NCBI GenBank assembly: GCA_934444695.1 | Contig: CAKSDF010000082.1 | Coordinates: 1 to 8,596, forward strand | Source of the DNA: an uncultured Eubacteriales bacterium | GTDB taxonomy: Bacteria; Bacillota; Clostridia; Oscillospirales; Acutalibacteraceae | DNA length: 8,596 bases | Direction: 5' to 3' | Shown here: positions 5,825-8,596 of the stretch, one piece after another | How positions within the stretch are numbered: the first letter of the stretch is position 1 | How the letters are laid out: each line of letters begins with the position of its first letter | Notes under the pieces: model-generated | Told to the model about the DNA's origin: nothing | What the model saw: only the letters and a program-made list of their open reading frames with translations | Databases searched by the model: none | Program-made: the position numbers and the translations under genes

Positions 5825-6730
5825 ATGAATATCCACAGCATTCTCCGCTGCATCGACCTTCAGCTGTTTGCCGAGGGCGGCGATGCGGGCGGAGCCGCGG
5901 GCGTAACGGGGACGGACGCCGCGTCCCATACCAAGGGCGCAGAGCCTCTTGCCGCCGTCAAATACGGCATACAGGAGGAGCCGGTGCAGGACGCCTCTGC
6001 ACCAACCGTTGAGACACCCGACCGCAATGCAGAGTTTGAGCGCCTGATCAAGGGCGAATACAAAGACCTCTACGATGCACGGGTGCAGGACACCATCCAG
6101 AAGCGGCTCAAAGGGACACGGGATACCGTGGAAAAATATGAAGCCCTCGCACCGGTTCGGGATATGCTGGCGAAGAAGTACAACGTTGATCCGGAGGATG
6201 CCAAGGCACTGACGGCGGCCATCGAGGAGGATGACGCCTACTACGAGCAGGAAGCCATGGAAAAAGGGATCACTGTGCCGCAGCTCAAAGAGATCCGCAA
6301 GATGGAAAAGGAAAATGCCGAGCTCAGGCGGCAGATGCGGGAGCGCGAGGCGGAGGAAAACGCTTCGCGGCTCTACTCTGCATGGATGCAGCAGGCCGAG
6401 CAGGCGAAAACGGTGTATCCGACCTTTGACCTGAATGCGGAAATGCAGAATCCGCGCTTTATCGACCTGATCCGGAACAACGTCGATGTGCGGACGGCTT
6501 ACGAGGTGCTGCACAAGGACGAGATCATCCCGGCAGCGATGCAGTTCACCGCCAGGACCGTTGAGCAGAAGATCGCCAACAAAATTATCGCCGGAGGAAC
6601 AAGACCGGCGGAAAACGGCAGCCATGCGCAAAGCACGGCGGTCGTCAAAAGCGATCCGTCACAGCTCACAAAGGAGGACAGGCAGGAGATCATCCGCCGT
6701 GTACAGCGGGGAGAGAAGATCAGATTCTGA
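5825..6730 (+). CDS. Capsid scaffold protein with N-terminal Prp cleavage motif
   Basis: A 301-residue, highly charged, mostly helical protein in the scaffold position directly before the major capsid gene. AAAGGA (5813-5818) lies 6 nt before the ATG. The N-terminus carries DLQLFA at residues 11-16 followed by a Gly/Ala-rich linker, the pattern of a Prp-processed N-terminus; cutting between Phe15 and Ala16, as in the staphylococcal cases, would leave 286 residues. A coiled-coil-like stretch of Glu, Lys and Arg spans about residues 140-185 (EKENAELRRQMREREAEEN). After a flexible Ser/Gly segment near 260-275, the protein ends in a basic amphipathic helix (LTKEDRQEIIRRVQRGEKIRF), typical of a capsid-binding scaffold tail. 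It would guide shell assembly and then leave or be trimmed. Sequence similarity alone is weak for scaffolds; position and layout support the call. Confidence 0.85.
   Translation: MNIHSILRCIDLQLFAEGGDAGGAAGVTGTDAASHTKGAEPLAAVKYGIQEEPVQDASAPTVETPDRNAEFERLIKGEYKDLYDARVQDTIQKRLKGTRDTVEKYEALAPVRDMLAKKYNVDPEDAKALTAAIEEDDAYYEQEAMEKGITVPQLKEIRKMEKENAELRRQMREREAEENASRLYSAWMQQAEQAKTVYPTFDLNAEMQNPRFIDLIRNNVDVRTAYEVLHKDEIIPAAMQFTARTVEQKIANKIIAGGTRPAENGSHAQSTAVVKSDPSQLTKEDRQEIIRRVQRGEKIRF
5855..5872 (+). other. Prp-type cleavage site in scaffold (residues 11-16)
   Basis: These codons encode DLQLFA, close to the LNLQFFA site of staphylococcal L27. The expected cut is between Phe15 and Ala16. The assignment rests on motif match, N-terminal position and the protease gene next door. 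Confidence 0.8.
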
Positions 6731-6757
6731 CCGGCTCTCCCCACACCGAAAGGAGAG
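6708..6757 (+). promoter_or_regulatory. Competing RNA hairpins over the capsid-gene ribosome-binding site
   Basis: CTCTCC (6735-6740) is perfectly complementary to GGAGAG (6752-6757), which contains the core of the capsid-gene Shine-Dalgarno site. The same strand extended to CTCTCCCC (6735-6742) is also perfectly complementary to GGGGAGAG (6708-6715) at the end of the scaffold gene, with 8 pairs and a 19-nt loop. The two pairings exclude each other, so they could link capsid translation to ribosomes finishing the scaffold gene. The complementarity is seen directly; the regulation is inference. Confidence 0.35.
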
Positions 6758-6762
6758 TAAAC

Positions 6763-7818
6763 ATGAAATTCATCCGCAATCTGTTCAATCTGCAGCTTTT
6801 TGCCGATCTGAACACCAACACGACCGGCAGCAACACGACCGGCAACAATCTGTCCGCCGAGATGAAGACGTTTTATGACATGACGCTCATCGACGAGGCG
6901 GGACCGCAGCTCGTACACAGCCAGTTCGGGCAGAAGCGCCCCATTCCGAAGGGCAGCGGCAAGACCATCGAATTCCGCAAATTCTCGCCTCTGCCCAAGG
7001 CGACTACGGCGCTGACCGAGGGCGTCACCCCCGACGGCGGCAAGCTGAACGTCAGCACGGTCACGGCGACCGTCGGGCAGTACGGTTACTACATCGTACA
7101 GTCCGATATGCTTGAGCTGACCGCCCTTGACAACACCATCCTCGAGGCGACCCAGCTGCTCGGCAAGCAGGCGGGCAACACGCTGGACACTATCGTCCGC
7201 AACGTGCTGATCGGCTGCCCCAACGTCAACTACTGCCCCAAGATCAGCGGCGGCGCCGAAACGGCGGTCACCTCCCGCTCCGCCATGGACACCACCTCGC
7301 AGCTTACGGTCGATGTGGTGCAGCAGGTCGTCGCCAAGCTCCGCGCCAACAACGCGCCGACGATTGACGGCGACTATGTGGCGATCATTCACCCGTATGT
7401 GGCGTATGACCTGATGCGCGATCCCGAGTGGATCGACGCGCACAAGTATGCGCAGCCCGAAAACCTGTATGCCGGAGAGATCGGCAAGGTGGCGGGCGTC
7501 CGCTTTGTGCAGACCACCGAAGCCAAGGTATGGCGTGACAACACCTGCCCCGCGCAGTCCGGTGCCACTCCCGCCTATTACGGCGTGTTTGCCACGCTGT
7601 TCCTCGGCAAGAACGCCTACGGCGTGACCGAGGTGACCGGCGGCGGGCTGCAGACCATCGTCAAGCAGAAGGGCTCCGGCGGCACCGCCGATCCTCTGGA
7701 TCAGCGTTCGTCCGTGGGCTGGAAAGCGATCGAGACCGCCGAGATCCTCGTGCCGAACTACATGGTTCGCGTCGAGTCCTGCTCCAAGCGGTTTTCCGCC
7801 AATGTGACCGCAAACTGA
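6763..7818 (+). CDS. Major capsid protein, N4-gp56 family
   Basis: A 351-residue protein matching the N4-gp56 major capsid family, which has an HK97-type fold. Recognisable blocks are LSAEMKTFYDMTLIDEAGPQ (about 29-48), QKRPIPKGSGKTIEFRKFSP (about 57-76), ALTEGVTPDGGKL, YYIVQSDMLELTALDNTILE, AIIHPYVAYDLMRDPEWIDA (about 208-227) and a final SVGWKAIETAEILV segment. The N-terminus contains NLQLFA at residues 9-14, a Prp-type site; cutting between Phe13 and Ala14 would give a 338-residue mature protein. The ATG is supported by AAAGGAG (6749-6755). Codons here are enriched in GC-ending forms compared with the early genes of the window, as expected of a highly expressed gene. A terminator-like hairpin follows immediately. 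Confidence 0.96.
   Translation: MKFIRNLFNLQLFADLNTNTTGSNTTGNNLSAEMKTFYDMTLIDEAGPQLVHSQFGQKRPIPKGSGKTIEFRKFSPLPKATTALTEGVTPDGGKLNVSTVTATVGQYGYYIVQSDMLELTALDNTILEATQLLGKQAGNTLDTIVRNVLIGCPNVNYCPKISGGAETAVTSRSAMDTTSQLTVDVVQQVVAKLRANNAPTIDGDYVAIIHPYVAYDLMRDPEWIDAHKYAQPENLYAGEIGKVAGVRFVQTTEAKVWRDNTCPAQSGATPAYYGVFATLFLGKNAYGVTEVTGGGLQTIVKQKGSGGTADPLDQRSSVGWKAIETAEILVPNYMVRVESCSKRFSANVTAN
6787..6804 (+). other. Prp-type cleavage site in major capsid protein (residues 9-14)
   Basis: These codons encode NLQLFA, matching the L27-type recognition motif; in phage 80alpha the capsid protein is cut at an equivalent NLQHF/A site. The predicted cut is between Phe13 and Ala14. The coding DNA resembles the scaffold site: 12 of the 14 bases starting at the Gln codon's C are shared or differ only at the third codon position. 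Confidence 0.82.
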
Positions 7819-7824
7819 CCGACC

Positions 7825-7859
7825 GGGGGGAGGGGTGCTCCCCTCCCCCTCTGCTTTTT
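7825..7859 (+). terminator. Terminator-like hairpin after the major capsid gene
   Basis: The arms GGGGGAGGGG (7826-7835) and CCCCTCCCCC (7840-7849) pair perfectly over 10 bp around a TGCT loop, with a G-U pair possible at the base. Five Ts at 7855-7859 follow. This is a convincing intrinsic terminator shape, although CTGC lies between stem and T-run. Since structural genes continue downstream, it probably causes partial termination or protects the 3' end of capsid mRNA. Confidence 0.7.
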
Positions 7860-7871
7860 AAGGAGGACATT

Positions 7872-8108
7872 ATGGCAGCTGCAAATAAAGAAGTGAAAGA
7901 ACCCGCGACCGAAAAGACGGTGAAGATCCGGCTCCCGCGCACCAAGGCGGAGGACGGAGACGTGTTCGTGTCCGTAAACGACAGAAACTGGCTGATCCGG
8001 CGCGGCGTCGAGGTCGAAGTGCCCGAGTGCGTCGCGGAGGTGCTGCGGCATCAGGAGGACGCGCTGGAGGAGGCGTATCTGTTCTGCGAAGCCAACAAGC
8101 AGGATTGA
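7872..8108 (+). CDS. Small conserved phage protein after the capsid gene
   Basis: A 78-residue protein with an AAGGAGG site (7860-7866) right after the T-run of the preceding hairpin. After a charged, probably disordered N-terminus (residues 1-16), residues 17-55 look like a small beta-rich domain: VKIRLPRTKAEDGDVFVSVN, then WLIRRGVEVEVPECVAEVL. A helix with an acidic patch ends the protein. The 'I.LP.T......V.V.VN....I.RG..V.VP..VAEVL' pattern recurs in short proteins next to capsid genes in many Firmicutes phages. No function is established to my knowledge; a capsid-associated or head-completion role is a guess from position. It is flanked on both sides by strong RNA hairpins. Confidence 0.8.
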   Translation: MAAANKEVKEPATEKTVKIRLPRTKAEDGDVFVSVNDRNWLIRRGVEVEVPECVAEVLRHQEDALEEAYLFCEANKQD

Positions 8109-8112
8109 GTGT

Positions 8113-8136
8113 ATGGGGGGCAGCGATGCTCCCCAT
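8113..8136 (+). other. RNA hairpin with GNRA tetraloop between two head genes
   Basis: ATGGGGGGCA (8113-8122) pairs with TGCTCCCCAT (8127-8136), ten pairs including one G-U, closed by a GCGA loop of the stable GNRA class. There is no T-run after it, so it is unlikely to be an intrinsic terminator. It begins 4 nt after the preceding stop codon. RNA stabilisation or processing is a plausible role. Confidence 0.55.
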
Positions 8137-8158
8137 TCTCTGAACGGAGGGAAAACCG

Positions 8159-8530
8159 ATGACCGTTATCGAAGCCGTCAACCGTATTGACAGCGTAAAA
8201 CCGAACAACTATACACAGGCGGACAAGGTGGCGTGGCTGTCGCAGCTCGACGGCAGGGTTAAGGCGGAGATCATCGACACGCACGAGGATGCGCCGGTCG
8301 TGAATTTCTCCGGCTACGACAAGGACACGCCGCTCGGGACGGCACTGCTTGTGCCGTACCCATATGACGAGCTGTACCCGCTGTGGCTTGAGGCGCGGAT
8401 CGACTATGCCAACAGCGAATACACCCGGTATAACAACAGCATGGCGATGTTCAACACCGCCTATGCCGATTACGAGCGCTATTACAACCGGACGCACATG
8501 CCGCACGGCACGAATCTCCGGCTTTTCTGA
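8159..8530 (+). CDS. Putative head-tail connector or head-completion protein
   Basis: A 123-residue protein with a GGAGGG site (8146-8151) 7 nt before its ATG. The N-terminal part (MTVIEAVNRIDSVKPNNYTQADKVAWLSQLDGRVKAEII) is helical, followed by an aromatic stretch with LLVPYPYDELYPLWLEARID and a YANSEYTRYNNSMAMFNTAYADYERYYNRTHMP tail rich in Tyr. This is the recognisable pattern of a small family encoded just after the capsid gene in Clostridia phages. Small helical proteins in this position are commonly gp6/gp15-type adaptors, which form a ring under the portal and seal the filled head. Family membership is fairly sure, the connector role is inferred from gene order. It is followed 12 nt later by the next gene. 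Confidence 0.65.
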   Translation: MTVIEAVNRIDSVKPNNYTQADKVAWLSQLDGRVKAEIIDTHEDAPVVNFSGYDKDTPLGTALLVPYPYDELYPLWLEARIDYANSEYTRYNNSMAMFNTAYADYERYYNRTHMPHGTNLRLF

Positions 8531-8542
8531 GGAGGCGGACGC

Positions 8543-8596
8543 ATGAACTACCCGATGCTTTCCGAAACGGATATTGCGCGGCAGATGACCGACACC
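8543..8596 (+). CDS. Start of another phage structural gene, 3' end outside window
   Basis: An ATG at 8543 with GGAGG (8531-8535) overlapping the end of the previous stop region opens a frame through the window edge. Only 18 codons are visible, beginning MNYPMLSETDIARQM. Good ribosome-binding site, tight spacing and gene order say it is real and belongs to the head or tail-joining module. Nothing more specific can be said from 18 residues. Confidence 0.7.
   Translation, partial: MNYPMLSETDIARQMTDT

Noticed and set aside
5621..6631. 336-codon open frame on the - strand opposite the scaffold gene
   Set aside because: Shadow of the scaffold reading frame; composition is rich in H, R, V and L as typical for antisense translation, with no recognisable domain.
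6499..7443. 314-codon open frame on the - strand opposite the major capsid gene
   Set aside because: The + strand encodes an unmistakable N4-gp56 capsid protein here; the antisense frame shows low-complexity V/D/R/G content and no domain.
1..8596. tRNA genes, CRISPR arrays, insertion sequences, att sites
   Set aside because: I read through for cloverleaf patterns, regularly spaced repeats, transposase motifs and long direct or inverted repeats and saw none; the window is nearly filled by co-directional phage genes.

Overview
The window is a contiguous piece of the late (packaging and head morphogenesis) region of a tailed bacteriophage or prophage. All convincing genes lie on the + strand, packed end to end with short gaps or 1-50 nt overlaps. 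The strong purine-rich Shine-Dalgarno sites, the protein families and the LQLFA-type protein N-termini point to a Bacillota host, probably a fairly GC-rich member of Clostridia or Negativicutes. The host cannot be fixed further from this sequence. No integrase, repressor, lysis, tail or bacterial gene is present, so temperate versus virulent life style cannot be read here.

Layout. Positions 1-1080 hold the end of the preceding module: a 5'-truncated conserved phage protein, a small zinc-ribbon protein, a small cysteine-containing phage protein and a DUF1064 PD-(D/E)XK nuclease-like protein. A 110-nt gap (1081-1190) carries a perfect T6-GC-A6 palindrome followed by a G7 tract just upstream of the terminase genes, a plausible place for a packaging site. 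Positions 1191-3171 encode the small and large terminase subunits, and 3171-5084 the portal protein. A short head-fiber-like protein, a Prp-type cysteine protease, a scaffold protein and an N4-gp56-family major capsid protein follow (5097-7818). A terminator-like hairpin comes next, then a small conserved protein, a GNRA-capped hairpin, a putative head-tail connector, and the first 18 codons of another structural gene cut by the right edge.

How the genes work together. Portal, scaffold and capsid protein build the procapsid; TerS and TerL recognise, cut and pump the DNA; the connector closes the head. The most striking point is the maturation protease. The slot between portal and scaffold, where phages often carry a prohead protease, holds a homolog of Prp, the host enzyme that trims ribosomal protein L27. 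Its catalytic His22 and Cys34 are intact. Both downstream structural proteins, scaffold and major capsid, carry the matching N-terminal motif (DLQLFA and NLQLFA). The phage therefore appears to encode a self-contained L27-type processing system for head maturation, whereas the staphylococcal phages 80alpha and phi11 rely on host Prp. Translation signals fit this: the protease lacks a Shine-Dalgarno sequence, while scaffold and capsid genes have good ones.
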